Positions 26,001 through 34,496 of a stretch of DNA of 63,132 bases are shown one piece after another (position 1 is the stretch's first letter; each line of letters starts with the position of its first letter). A model generated the notes under the pieces. It had not been told where the DNA came from. It made no database searches and saw only the letters and a list, made by a program, of their open reading frames with translations. A program made the translations under genes and the position numbers. Origin of the DNA: Mesonia hippocampi (GTDB taxonomy: Bacteria; Bacteroidota; Bacteroidia; Flavobacteriales; Flavobacteriaceae); contig NZ_JACIFO010000012.1 of NCBI RefSeq assembly GCF_014197445.1, forward strand, positions 1 through 63,132, given 5' to 3'.

Positions 26001-26368
26001 TTAAAAAGCTTTAAGTAAGTTATTGCCTGTTCTTTATCGGTAAAAACTTTTGTTGGAATAGGAGGGTGGTTAACCCTGATAAAAAAGTTGGTAAGTTGTG
26101 CGCTAATTTTTGAAGAAACTAAATAGGCAACCGCCTTAATAAGTAGAGAGCCTTGTGTAGCTAAATACCTCCTAGCTTCTAAATTAGGGTAATTTATATT
26201 GCTCATATCGCATAATACAGGGTAGGCTTGGTCTTTTTGCAGGTGCAAGCGGTCAGATACAATGGCTTCTGCCAAGTTGATATCAAAGTTAGTAATAGGG
26301 AAGTAGGTAAAATAAAGAATATCCTCATCAAGGAGGATTTCCCCATAATTGGTTCTTAAGAAATTCAT
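25997..26368 (-). CDS. Small SpoIIAA/STAS-like protein coupled to the AraC regulator
   Basis: This 123-residue soluble protein has an alternating beta/alpha pattern: a strand with GEILLDEDILYFTYF, a helix LAEAIVSDRLHL, a strand YPVLCDMSNINY and C-terminal FTDKEQAITYLKLF. That is the fold order of STAS/SpoIIAA-like proteins; similar flavobacterial proteins are listed under DUF7793-type names. Such proteins often act as switch partners. The ATG lies 193 nt from the divergent PLP-enzyme gene, and the stop overlaps the AraC regulator start, so it may modulate that regulator. No enzymatic residues are recognised. Confidence 0.65.
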   Translation of the reverse strand: MNFLRTNYGEILLDEDILYFTYFPITNFDINLAEAIVSDRLHLQKDQAYPVLCDMSNINYPNLEARRYLATQGSLLIKAVAYLVSSKISAQLTNFFIRVNHPPIPTKVFTDKEQAITYLKLFK

Positions 26369-26585
26369 GGCTACTGGTAATTTTCTATTAATTTAAGAAA
26401 ATAATCTTTATTGCAAGCTATTTTTTCATAAGTTAATGAGGTTTTTTATGAAAAACTTATACTTAAGGGAGAAAAACTTATCTTTAAGGGATTACTTTTC
26501 GACACTTTCGTTTCTCTATACTTAAAATGATTAATTTTTGTCAGCCTAAATTTTTTAGGACATGTTAAACTTAAATTTAGAGATT

Positions 26586-28985
26586 ATGGCAAAAGTAAAA
26601 CACAATCATTTTTTAGACACGGTAGATCATGTTTTTAGCTATGCTAAAAAGCTAAAAATACTACACTTAAAAATGCAAGGAAAAACCTTTGATGGGAGAA
26701 CCATACAAATAGGAGGTAGTAAGGCGTTTCATTTTGGTACCACAGGGTATCTAGGCTTAGAGCAGGATAAGCGTTTAAAAGAAGCTGCAAAGCAAGCTAT
26801 AGATGATTTTGGTACGCAATTTCCGTTGTCAAAATCTTATATCGCACATCCTTTATATGAGGAGCTAGAAAAGCTTTTACATACCTTATACAACCAACCC
26901 GTGGTGGTTACTAAAAATGCAACTTTGGCTCATATGGCTGCTATACCTGTGGTGGTGGGCGATAACGATGCAATAGTATTAGACCACCAAGTACATTGGA
27001 GCGTACAAGATGCTGCAAAACGATTGCAGTTAAGAGGAGTGAAAATTGAATTGCTAAGGCATAACAGGTTAGATTTGCTAGAAGCAAAAATACAGGAGTT
27101 AGGGGCTAAGGTAGATAAAATATGGTATATGGCAGATGGGGTTTACTCTATGTATGGAGATTTTGCCCCAGTTAAAGACCTACTAAAGCTAGCACAAAAG
27201 TATAAGCAACTGCATTTGTATTTTGACGATGTGCATGGCATGAGTTGGTTCGGGAAACATGGCAGAGGTTATGTATACGAACAGCTTCAGCAATTACCTG
27301 CTCAGGTAGTGCTTATTGGTACGTTGAGTAAAACTTTTGGGGCTAATGGCTCTTTTATTATCTGCGGAGATAAACTGATGCAGCAAAAAATTAAAACGTT
27401 TGGAGGTTCGCTTACGTTTTCTGCACAATTAGACCCTGCTTCTGTAGGGGCAGCTATTGCCGCTGCAAAAATCCATTTGTCTGACGAGATAAACATTTTA
27501 CAAGAAGAGCTACAAGACCGAATAAATTATTTTAATAAGCTTTTGGCAGCGTATAAAATTCCTTTAGTAGAAACCAACTCATCGCCTGTGTTTTTTATAG
27601 CAACGGGTATCCCCGAAACAGGCTATCAGCTTACACAGCAATTATTAGCACGAGGTTTTTATGTAAATATGGGACTTTTTCCGGCAGTACCCTCTATAAA
27701 AACAGGCCTGCGTATTACAATCTCGAGGCATAATCAAAAAACAGAAATACGTCAACTTGTAGAAAACTTGGCAAGCTTGTACCCTAAGGTAATGAGGGCT
27801 ACAGGAAACTCGTTAAAACGCTTAAATAAATATTTTAAAAAAGAGTTTTCTTTTCCAGAACAAGCTCTTAAAAGTACAAATTATACCCTTGTACAACAAA
27901 ACAGCATTACACAAATAGACAAGCATGTATGGAATAAACATTTTAAAGGAAAAGGAATTTTAGATTGGGAGGGTTTTAAATTTATAGAAGATTGTTTTAA
28001 GACTCATAAAGCAGATGAGCATAAATGGAAGTTTTTCTATATTCAAATTTTTGATGCCAATAATAAATTAATGCTAATGGCAGCATTAACCATAAGTTTA
28101 TGGAAAGACGATGTGTTGGCTAAACCTGCCGTTTCTAAAGCCTTTGAGCATAAACGTAAGGATGATAAATACAAATTTACTTCCTATGTGTTAAGCTTAG
28201 GCTCGCTATTTTCAGATGGGCTGCCATTATATATTCACGATAAGGTATTAACAGATAAAACACTTCAAAACTTATTTTTTACAAGCCTAGAGAACATTGC
28301 TTTTACCCATAAGGCATCACAAATTGTTTTACGAGATTTTGACTTTTCGGTAAAATACGATAAACTTTTCCAAGCTCAAGGGTTTATAACGCTTAACATG
28401 CCAGAAGTTTGTTTAATAGAAAACCTTAATTGGAACACATTAGAAGGCTTTTTGGTTAGGCTATCTAAACGCTCTCAAAAACACTTTAAAAGAGACATTT
28501 TGCCATTTCGAGAGTTGGTAGAGGTAGAGGTGCACAGCGAGGTTTCGCCTAGTGTCTTAACACATTATTACGCATTGTACAAAAATGTAAAAAATAAAAA
28601 CCTTGGGCTAAACACATTTACCTATCCTATATCGGTATTTCAAGAAATGAACAAATCAAAAGCTTGGGAGTTTATCAGTATAAAAATAAAGGGTAAAGCA
28701 ATGAGTAAAGCAATAGGGGTAATGTTTTGCTATAGAAACTTAGGAGTTACTTATGTTCCTAGTTTAGTAGGGATAAACTATAACTATAATAAAGATTACC
28801 AAACATACAGGCAGCTTTTGTATGAGAGTATTTTACAAGCAAACAACGCAGGTTTTAAAACAGTTGATTTTGGGATTAGTGCCAATTTTGAAAAGAAAAA
28901 ACTAGGAGCAGAAATCAAGGCGAAAATGGCCTATGTACAGAGTAGTTCAAATTTTAAAATGGATTATTTAGAAAGTAAACAATAA
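26586..28985 (+). CDS. PLP-dependent alpha-oxoamine synthase-like enzyme fused to a GNAT-like acyltransferase domain
   Basis: This protein of about 799 residues is counted from ATG 26586; an ATG at 26562 would add eight residues, and the numbers below are from that longer start. Residues about 40-410 form a fold-type I aminotransferase of the serine palmitoyltransferase/KBL/BioF group. They include YFDDVHGMSWFG (Asp222, His225), GTLSKTFGANGSF with the PLP lysine at 257, and ITISRHN near 388. Residues about 430-807 form a second domain resembling GNAT/BioF2-type acyltransferases (LVRLSKRSQKHFKRDI, VGINYNYNKDYQTYRQ). Alpha-oxoamine synthases condense an amino acid with an acyl-CoA. The fusion could therefore make and acylate an amino-ketone or sphingoid-like lipid; that product is speculative. 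It is divergent from the regulator pair. Confidence 0.8.
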   Translation: MAKVKHNHFLDTVDHVFSYAKKLKILHLKMQGKTFDGRTIQIGGSKAFHFGTTGYLGLEQDKRLKEAAKQAIDDFGTQFPLSKSYIAHPLYEELEKLLHTLYNQPVVVTKNATLAHMAAIPVVVGDNDAIVLDHQVHWSVQDAAKRLQLRGVKIELLRHNRLDLLEAKIQELGAKVDKIWYMADGVYSMYGDFAPVKDLLKLAQKYKQLHLYFDDVHGMSWFGKHGRGYVYEQLQQLPAQVVLIGTLSKTFGANGSFIICGDKLMQQKIKTFGGSLTFSAQLDPASVGAAIAAAKIHLSDEINILQEELQDRINYFNKLLAAYKIPLVETNSSPVFFIATGIPETGYQLTQQLLARGFYVNMGLFPAVPSIKTGLRITISRHNQKTEIRQLVENLASLYPKVMRATGNSLKRLNKYFKKEFSFPEQALKSTNYTLVQQNSITQIDKHVWNKHFKGKGILDWEGFKFIEDCFKTHKADEHKWKFFYIQIFDANNKLMLMAALTISLWKDDVLAKPAVSKAFEHKRKDDKYKFTSYVLSLGSLFSDGLPLYIHDKVLTDKTLQNLFFTSLENIAFTHKASQIVLRDFDFSVKYDKLFQAQGFITLNMPEVCLIENLNWNTLEGFLVRLSKRSQKHFKRDILPFRELVEVEVHSEVSPSVLTHYYALYKNVKNKNLGLNTFTYPISVFQEMNKSKAWEFISIKIKGKAMSKAIGVMFCYRNLGVTYVPSLVGINYNYNKDYQTYRQLLYESILQANNAGFKTVDFGISANFEKKKLGAEIKAKMAYVQSSSNFKMDYLESKQ

Positions 28986-29006
28986 AAACTTAAAACCCTT
29001 AACGTT

Positions 29007-29840
29007 ATGAAATCTGCTGAAAAAATTATTGACACTTACCAATTACAAGTGGAAGCTTTACTTAATAAAAACAATAAATCGCTCATAAAAGCTAATCAGG
29101 GAATAAGCATGAGTTCGCAAACATTGCTAAAGCTAAGAGAGCTTATAGCAGAAAAAGGCTTTGAATCTACTACAGCTGAGGTTTATTTTTTTAAAAATAT
29201 AAAACCAATTCCTATGAGTTATTTGATTTATTTTATGGAGCTAAAAAATTATGAATTGCAAAAACCTAAAGCAGGAGCACAGTTTCAGATAAGTTTTCTT
29301 AAAAGAAAATTGAAAAAGATTAACCGGTTTTTTTATAGAAACGCTGATTTTGTAAGCTATATGGAGTTAGGGTACACTTACTTAGATCAACATTTTTTTT
29401 CGAAAACAAAACACGCAACAACATCATTTAAGCCCATAACAAATTATACAAAATTCTTAGAGTTTGATACTTCACATTGCTTGTTATGGGCAAAGATAAA
29501 GGCAATGCATAGGCTTATAGCTTATATTCGAGACGCCTTGAAAAAACTAGAAGAAGGTAAACACCCCGAAGATAACCCCCCGCTTTATAATTTGAAATGG
29601 ACGGCCTCTAAGGCAGCAATGACCGAGCTGGTATATGCCTTATATTCTGCCCGTGCGGTAAATAGTGGTAATGCAGACCTCAAGGAAATTGCCGCAGCAT
29701 TTCAGAAAATATTTCAAATAGACTTAGGAGACCTTTACCATACTTTTGGAGAAATACGGGCTAGAAAAATACAGTTAACCAAGTTTATAAATCACCTAAA
29801 ATTAGCCTTAGAGCAACGGGTATATGATGCCGATGAGTAA
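29007..29840 (+). CDS. RteC-domain protein
   Basis: This 277-residue protein matches the RteC family. It has AEVYFFKNIKPIPMSYLIYF, then the characteristic C-terminal half WTASKAAMTELVYALYSARA, NSGNADLKEIAAAFQKIF and DLGDLYHTFGEIRARKIQLT. RteC of the conjugative transposon CTnDOT activates excision genes; chromosomal relatives occur widely in Bacteroidota with unknown roles. It lies 21 nt after the PLP-enzyme gene on the same strand, so both may be co-transcribed. Its presence links the island core to mobile-element regulation, though no integrase or transfer gene remains here. Confidence 0.85.
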   Translation: MKSAEKIIDTYQLQVEALLNKNNKSLIKANQGISMSSQTLLKLRELIAEKGFESTTAEVYFFKNIKPIPMSYLIYFMELKNYELQKPKAGAQFQISFLKRKLKKINRFFYRNADFVSYMELGYTYLDQHFFSKTKHATTSFKPITNYTKFLEFDTSHCLLWAKIKAMHRLIAYIRDALKKLEEGKHPEDNPPLYNLKWTASKAAMTELVYALYSARAVNSGNADLKEIAAAFQKIFQIDLGDLYHTFGEIRARKIQLTKFINHLKLALEQRVYDADE

Positions 29841-30178
29841 GGTTTTTTTTAAGTTTTTTTGCTATAAAAATGACCTCCAAAATACAAGATTTAAACCTTG
29901 TTGATGAGGTATGTTTTTTGATAAAAAAACAATCTTTTTATCGCTTATTAAGCTCAAAATTTAGCAGAAAAACAGCTGGTGAAAAAACAAGCAAAAAACG
30001 CTAAATATTAGCCTCTAGGAAAAATCATGTTTTTCCCCTATCAAAGCCATACCTAGTCCACACCTAGTCCACACCTAGTCTAGGGTGAGACCACAAATTG
30101 TCCACTAAAAAATGGGCTAATTTTAGTTTAGCTATGGGCTAACTATGTATTAAAAATAACCTAAAAAAGTAATGAATT
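29841..30178. other. Intergenic region with a short tandem repeat
   Basis: These 338 nt after the RteC gene contain no gene. They include long A and T runs and three tandem copies of an 11-mer (30051-30080) close to the promoter region of the next gene. A CTAGGGTGAGACC stretch follows the repeats. Confidence 0.5.
30051..30080. repeat. Tandem 11-bp repeat, about 2.7 copies
   Basis: ACCTAGTCCAC occurs at 30051-30061 and 30062-30072, followed by a partial ACCTAGTC at 30073-30080. It lies about 100 nt upstream of the conserved gene at 30179 and could be an operator with phased sites; there is no direct proof. Confidence 0.8.
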
Positions 30179-30919
30179 ATGGCACATTTAAATAATAAAA
30201 ATCAGCTAATTGGAAGTTTGGGAAATTTGGTGTTTAAAATTGTGAAAGGAAAGATGGTAATACAGACCAAGCCAGAGCGAAAAAATATCAAACAAACAAA
30301 ACATACAAAAAGTGCTGCTTCAGATTTTGGGAGTTCATCCCATATTACCAAGAAAATAAATTCTGGAATGCAAGAATTTGTTCAGAATTACCACAGTTCA
30401 GATATGCATAACAGGCTTCGAACAAAAATATTAAGAGCTATGCGATTTCAAAGTGCTTTACCTTTGGGGAGAAAAAACTTATGGGATGGAACACCAAAAC
30501 TGCTAGAAGGCTTTGAATTTAATACAGCGAGTAAGTATAACGAATTTTCTGAGCTAAACCTTATAAACTGGCAGGTAGATGAACAGCACCGCATTGGTTT
30601 TCAGCAACAGCGTTTTATTCCTAAAAAACACCTGCATTGGTTGCCGTTTACCGGTCAAGTAGAGGTGTGTTACTGGCTTAGTGCTTTCCGAAAAAGCGAT
30701 TATAAACCTTATCAACAAGAACTGTTTAAGCTAGAAGTTAGGCCTAATTATACAGAAGTTCCATTGCAAACCTTTCAAAGTAATCCTTTTCCAGTAAACA
30801 GCTTGGTAATTATTAGTGCGGGTTTATTGTATTATAAAGAAGATCCAGTGCTAGGAAAATTACTTTTAAATGGGAAAACCTGTCACCCTGTTAGGATTGT
30901 AAAAGTTATTAAGCTGTAA
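30179..30919 (+). CDS. Conserved hypothetical protein, distant paralogue of the next gene
   Basis: This 246-residue soluble protein without signal peptide begins MAHLNNKNQLIGSLGNLVFK, then IQTKPERK. The N-terminal pattern (I-x-G-S-x-G-x-x-x-F-x-x and a short beta-hairpin) recalls the N-terminus of the following protein (IKLRGTIGGISFYKTSDGYL). Both share an LLxGFEFN segment (LLEGFEFN here, LLKGFEFN there). Proteins of this style accompany DUF5675 and small membrane proteins in many Bacteroidota and may be phage-derived structural or assembly proteins. The function is unknown. Confidence 0.7.
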   Translation: MAHLNNKNQLIGSLGNLVFKIVKGKMVIQTKPERKNIKQTKHTKSAASDFGSSSHITKKINSGMQEFVQNYHSSDMHNRLRTKILRAMRFQSALPLGRKNLWDGTPKLLEGFEFNTASKYNEFSELNLINWQVDEQHRIGFQQQRFIPKKHLHWLPFTGQVEVCYWLSAFRKSDYKPYQQELFKLEVRPNYTEVPLQTFQSNPFPVNSLVIISAGLLYYKEDPVLGKLLLNGKTCHPVRIVKVIKL

Positions 30920-31093
30920 AATGTTAATAATGTGTTAAAGTAAATCCCCTGTTCTTCCCAACTTGTGAAAAACAACAAGAAGAAGGGCTCATCTTTGGCT
31001 TGTAAACTTTTATAAGATGCATCGAGGTTTATCAGGTTTGAGTGAATGAGCCTATAATCATTCTTTTTCTTTTACTGTTTAAAATTAAATATT

Positions 31094-31849
31094 ATGGCAG
31101 AACAATTAGGTATTATAAAATTAAGAGGAACCATAGGAGGAATCTCTTTTTACAAAACGAGCGATGGTTATTTAGCCCGAGAAAAAGGCGGGGTGAGTGC
31201 TAAACGAATAGCAACCGATGCTGCTTTCCAACGAACAAGAGAAAACAATGCAGAATTCGCTACTGCAGGTAAAGCAGGGAAGCTAATTCGGACAGCGATA
31301 CAAGTATTGCTTCAAAATGCAAAAGACAAACGTTGTGTAGGGCGTTTAACCCGTAACCTGTTGGGGGTAGTAAAAACGGATAGTAGTAATGCCCGTGGAG
31401 CGCGTAAAGTTCAAGATGGAAACATGCAACTGCTAAAAGGTTTTGAGTTTAACCAAAACGGAAAACTAGGAGCAACTCTATTTACTCCGTTTGAATGTAC
31501 TTTAGACCGTACAGCAGGAACACTGAGTTTACAGCTAGCTAGCTACCAGTCGGCGGTAAGAATATCAGCTCCGCAGGGAACCACACATTACCGATTGAAT
31601 TTTGCAGGTGCCTCGCTCGATTTTGAGCAAAGCAACTTTAATTTAGGGATGGAGCAAACGAGTATTTTGCCACATTCAACCACCGAGCAAGCTGCTAGTA
31701 CGTTAACAGCAACTGTAGAAGCCGATAGCGTACTGCCTGTAATCGGGGTGTTGGGGGTTGAGTTTTTCCAGGAAGTGAACGCCGAGATGTATCCGCTTAA
31801 AAATGGAGCTTATAACACCTTGGCAGTAGTTTTAGTCGATCAGGTTTAA
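31094..31849 (+). CDS. Conserved hypothetical protein of a phage-like module
   Basis: This 251-residue protein has the N-terminal motif GIIKLRGTIGGISFYK followed by a basic, Ala-rich helical region (about 35-100) and a beta-rich C-terminal half (about 115-251). It shows no signal peptide. The next gene starts 1 nt after its stop, so it is co-translated with the DUF5675 protein. The helical-then-beta layout and neighbours suggest a virion or tail-type origin, but no specific phage protein is recognised. Upstream 30920-31093 has no gene. Confidence 0.7.
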   Translation: MAEQLGIIKLRGTIGGISFYKTSDGYLAREKGGVSAKRIATDAAFQRTRENNAEFATAGKAGKLIRTAIQVLLQNAKDKRCVGRLTRNLLGVVKTDSSNARGARKVQDGNMQLLKGFEFNQNGKLGATLFTPFECTLDRTAGTLSLQLASYQSAVRISAPQGTTHYRLNFAGASLDFEQSNFNLGMEQTSILPHSTTEQAASTLTATVEADSVLPVIGVLGVEFFQEVNAEMYPLKNGAYNTLAVVLVDQV

Positions 31850-31850
31850 T

Positions 31851-32246
31851 ATGGAACTGGTTTTAAAACGAAGTTATTTTGAAGAAGGGAGTAATGGCGC
31901 TCTTTTTTTAGCAGGGCAGCTTATCTGCTACTGTATCGAGCTTCCTTGGCAAAATAATATTCGCTTACAATCGTGTATCCCAGAAGGGAAATATCGTCTA
32001 AAAAAGCGTTATAGCCCTAGGTTTAAATGGCACTTACAAGTAGTAGATGTACCCCAACGGGAACATATTTTATTACACCCTGCAAACCATGCCTTGCGTG
32101 AGTTGCGAGGATGTATAGCCCCAGTACAACAGTTAAGTGGACCAGGAAAAGGATTGAACTCGCGTATTGCGTTCCAACAATTAAAACAATTGTTATACCC
32201 TGTATTTAAAAGGAGAGAGCCTGTATTTCTAATTATTAATTCTTAA
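31851..32246 (+). CDS. DUF5675 family protein
   Basis: This 131-residue protein matches the DUF5675 type: ELVLKRSYFEEGSNGALFL at the start, an IPEGKYRLKKRYSPRF segment, then HILLHPANHALRELRGCIAPV. The conserved His (in LLHPAN) and Cys (in RGCIAP) are arranged as in L,D-transpeptidase-like folds, so a role on peptidoglycan is possible. DUF5675 proteins are frequent in phage and phage-like loci of Bacteroidota. It is coupled to the previous gene and followed by two small membrane proteins, which together look like a lysis or secretion cassette. Confidence 0.8.
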   Translation: MELVLKRSYFEEGSNGALFLAGQLICYCIELPWQNNIRLQSCIPEGKYRLKKRYSPRFKWHLQVVDVPQREHILLHPANHALRELRGCIAPVQQLSGPGKGLNSRIAFQQLKQLLYPVFKRREPVFLIINS

Positions 32247-32257
32247 TTCAAGATGAT

Positions 32258-32491
32258 ATGAATTTATCCGAACGAACAAAAAAACCAACACCTAAGTTTT
32301 TTAAAGTTTTACGAAACATAGGTTTAAGTATAGCTGGTATTGGAGGTGTTATTTTAACAGCCCCCGTAGCATTGCCCAGTATTGTGGTAACAATAGGCGG
32401 TTATTTGGCTGTAGCAGGAGGCGTTTTAAGTGGTGTAAGCCAACTAACGGTTGAAGAAGAACCACCAATGCTAGAAAAAGATGAAGAATAG
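32258..32491 (+). CDS. Small membrane protein, holin-like
   Basis: This 77-residue protein has a basic N-terminus (RTKKPTPKFFKVLRNIG), two closely spaced hydrophobic stretches (about 23-44 and 46-61, Gly- and Ala-rich) and an acidic tail ending LEKDEE. Charge layout and size fit small membrane proteins found beside DUF5675 genes in Bacteroidota phages. It overlaps the start of the next small ORF by 11 nt. Confidence 0.65.
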   Translation: MNLSERTKKPTPKFFKVLRNIGLSIAGIGGVILTAPVALPSIVVTIGGYLAVAGGVLSGVSQLTVEEEPPMLEKDEE

Positions 32492-32651
32492 TTTTTTTAT
32501 CTCTGGTACAGCAGGAGGAACGCTTTGTAGTGTTTTACCTGTATTAACATCGGAAGACCTAATTAAAACGATTATTTTAGCCAGCATTGGTGCTGTAGTT
32601 AGTTTTGTAGTGACCTTTTTAATTAAAATGTATTTAACAAAAGGAGAGTAA
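32481..32651 (+). CDS. Very small membrane protein (56 aa)
   Basis: This ORF of 56 codons starts at ATG 32481 within the end of the preceding gene (11-nt overlap) and ends TAA at 32651. The sequence has LTSEDLIKTIILASIGAVVS followed by FVVTFLIKMYL, one membrane helix of about 24 residues. Overlap, membrane character and a terminator 28 nt later support it as a real gene and the last of the module. A holin-like or spanin-like role is a guess. Confidence 0.65.
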   Translation: MKNSFFISGTAGGTLCSVLPVLTSEDLIKTIILASIGAVVSFVVTFLIKMYLTKGE

Positions 32652-32679
32652 ATCTAGGTATAGATTGAAGTGTATATAA

Positions 32680-32707
32680 GGCTGCCCTAAAAAGGCAGTC
32701 TTTTTTT
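32680..32707 (+). terminator. Terminator after the phage-like module
   Basis: GGCTGCC (32680-32686) pairs with GGCAGTC (32694-32700) around a short loop with one G-U pair, followed by seven T's. It separates the island core from the right arm. Confidence 0.85.
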
Positions 32708-32774
32708 GTTAGGGGGTGTTTGATAAAAAAGCTTTTTTTATAAAGAGTAAAATCACTGCCTTATATACAAAGAA

Positions 32775-32806
32775 GTGTTTTATGTTAAAAAAGTTATATA
32801 TATTTG
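32775..32806 (+). promoter_or_regulatory. Shared cassette promoter, copy 3
   Basis: GTG (32775-32777), 21 nt, then TATATTTG (32799-32806). The segment TGTTTTATGTTAAAAAAGTT and the following ATATATTTGGGGATATATAG align with the two minus-strand copies. The block ends AGAAG directly at the GTTAGGGCT cassette start, which drives the ABC-3C genes. Confidence 0.7.
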
Positions 32807-32819
32807 GGGATATATAGAA

Positions 32820-32833
32820 GTTAGGGCTAATTT
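32820..32833 (+). repeat. Cassette start terminus of the ABC-3C unit
   Basis: GTTAGGGCTAATTT lies 14 nt after the -7 box and 31 nt ahead of the first ABC-3C start codon. It is complementary at 13 of 14 positions to AAACTAGCCCTAAC (36345-36358) just after the last stop codon. Confidence 0.8.
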
Positions 32834-32850
32834 CCAAAACAAAATACTAT

Positions 32851-34056
32851 ATGAGTAATAAAACACATATTGAGAAAACAGGAGCCGAAACAAAATCAAT
32901 TGGATTCGATTTTCAATATTACTTTTTCTTGTGGAAATTATTAACCCTAAATAAAGGTGAATCTGTTGGTTTAGAGGTAAAAGATGATGTACACACTGAA
33001 CTAGAAAATGATATTAATATTTTTTATCAAGTTAAGCACTCTGTACAAAAAAACAAGCAGGGTGATATAAAAAATATGACCGCTTCTGATATTGATTTAT
33101 GGAAAACGTTATATAATTGGGCGAAAGTAATAAGTGATGAAAATGACAACCGGAAAGAAGTAAAGTCACAATTGGAATTTGTTCATAAATCTCATTTTGT
33201 GATGTGGAGTAATAAAAATCATAGCTCTAAAAATCAAATTATTGACAATATAGAAAAACTAAAGAACAAGACTATTTCTATTGATAATTTCATCAAAAAC
33301 ATCAAGAAATTTGAGGAAAAATCAGAGAATGATACAATAAAAAAATACATTAACGAATTTTTACTTTTAGATAAAAATGTTCTTAATAATTATATATCAA
33401 AAATCACTTTTGAACTAGGTGAAGATGAAATACTTCAAAATTGTAAAGACGCAATAGAAACAAAATTAATTCCAAAAAATAAAGTTGATGATGTTTTTGC
33501 AAAAATTGATTCAAGGATAAGAGAAGATAATTTTATAGAAATTAAAACTGGTAATAAAATTCAAATCAGTTTTGAAGATTTTCAGAAAAAATACAGAAAG
33601 TATTTTAATAATACCCGAACAGAAAAGCTACAAATTTTACCTCTAACAATGAGCTTACCTGACAAACTTGAAAATCAAACATTTATTAAACAGCTACTAG
33701 AAATTAATGATATTAAAACTGATGACATTGAGTTAATTGCTCAGTTTACACGTTTTAAGCTTAAACTAGAAAACAACATAGCTAAATGGCATACTGAAGG
33801 TGAAATTACAATAGAAGAGATCGATAATTATAGAAATGAAGCTATATTAAAATGGTCTAATAAGTTTAGAGCATTAACAAATAAATCGGGCTTTAATAAT
33901 GATTCTAGTTTGGATATTGTTAATCACTTAAGAGAGGAAAACCTTAGAATTGACGGACAAGAATTAGGCACAGAATTAAGTAATGGAGAATTTTATTACT
34001 TATCCGATATACCAAAAATTGGATGGAAAAAAGATTGGGAAAAACATAAAAAATGA
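32851..34056 (+). CDS. ABC-3C system effector with DUF4297-like nuclease domain
   Basis: This 401-residue protein has an N-terminal domain opening with ETKSIGFDFQYYFFLWKLL, then GLEVKDDVHTEL and INIFYQVKHS. This is the DUF4297/dsDNA-nuclease arrangement with Asp45/Asp46 and Gln60-x-Lys62 as likely PD-(D/E)XK catalytic residues. The C-terminal half (about 200-401) is helical and should contact the middle component. In ABC-three-component systems a nuclease or other effector is controlled by an SMC-like ATPase and a small linker protein. Stop and next start overlap (ATGA). It is predicted to be an anti-phage DNA-degrading effector. Confidence 0.8.
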   Translation: MSNKTHIEKTGAETKSIGFDFQYYFFLWKLLTLNKGESVGLEVKDDVHTELENDINIFYQVKHSVQKNKQGDIKNMTASDIDLWKTLYNWAKVISDENDNRKEVKSQLEFVHKSHFVMWSNKNHSSKNQIIDNIEKLKNKTISIDNFIKNIKKFEEKSENDTIKKYINEFLLLDKNVLNNYISKITFELGEDEILQNCKDAIETKLIPKNKVDDVFAKIDSRIREDNFIEIKTGNKIQISFEDFQKKYRKYFNNTRTEKLQILPLTMSLPDKLENQTFIKQLLEINDIKTDDIELIAQFTRFKLKLENNIAKWHTEGEITIEEIDNYRNEAILKWSNKFRALTNKSGFNNDSSLDIVNHLREENLRIDGQELGTELSNGEFYYLSDIPKIGWKKDWEKHKK

Positions 34057-34496
34057 ATTTAGAAAACTATAACAATATTGGAATCACCTCTATAGCCATA
34101 AGCTCTGTTTTGTCTTTATCTAAAGAGCTCTCTTTATCTAAAGTTTTACTTATTATGCCTTTATTTACAAGTAAAGCTTTAACAGCACATTTATCAAGAA
34201 AAACAACAGAAATAAAAAGTATTGAAAAATTAATATCTGAAAAGACTCCTTTATTTTCAAATTTTAATAAAAGGTATTATGATACATTAGCTAATTCACT
34301 AAATGCAATACAACTTTTAATTGAGACTAATAGCATTTCAATTAAAGATGGTAATTTAATAAATAATCAACACTTTAATTTTGAGAAAACTATGGGGAAA
34401 AGAGCTGATAAAATAAATTCAGCATCTCAAAATGTATCAAAACTACTAAATGAAAATACTGAAAAACTTTACTTAAATCTTAGAATAGAATTATGA
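34053..34496 (+). CDS. ABC-3C system middle component
   Basis: This 147-residue mainly helical protein begins NLENYNNIGITSIAISSVLS and has LLIMPLFTSKALTAHLSRKT, as expected of the small middle component that joins effector and ATPase in ABC-3C systems. It overlaps both neighbours by 4 nt, so the three proteins should be made in fixed ratio. Alone it would not be recognisable; the call depends on position between a DUF4297-like effector and a DUF3732-like ATPase. Confidence 0.8.
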   Translation: MNLENYNNIGITSIAISSVLSLSKELSLSKVLLIMPLFTSKALTAHLSRKTTEIKSIEKLISEKTPLFSNFNKRYYDTLANSLNAIQLLIETNSISIKDGNLINNQHFNFEKTMGKRADKINSASQNVSKLLNENTEKLYLNLRIEL

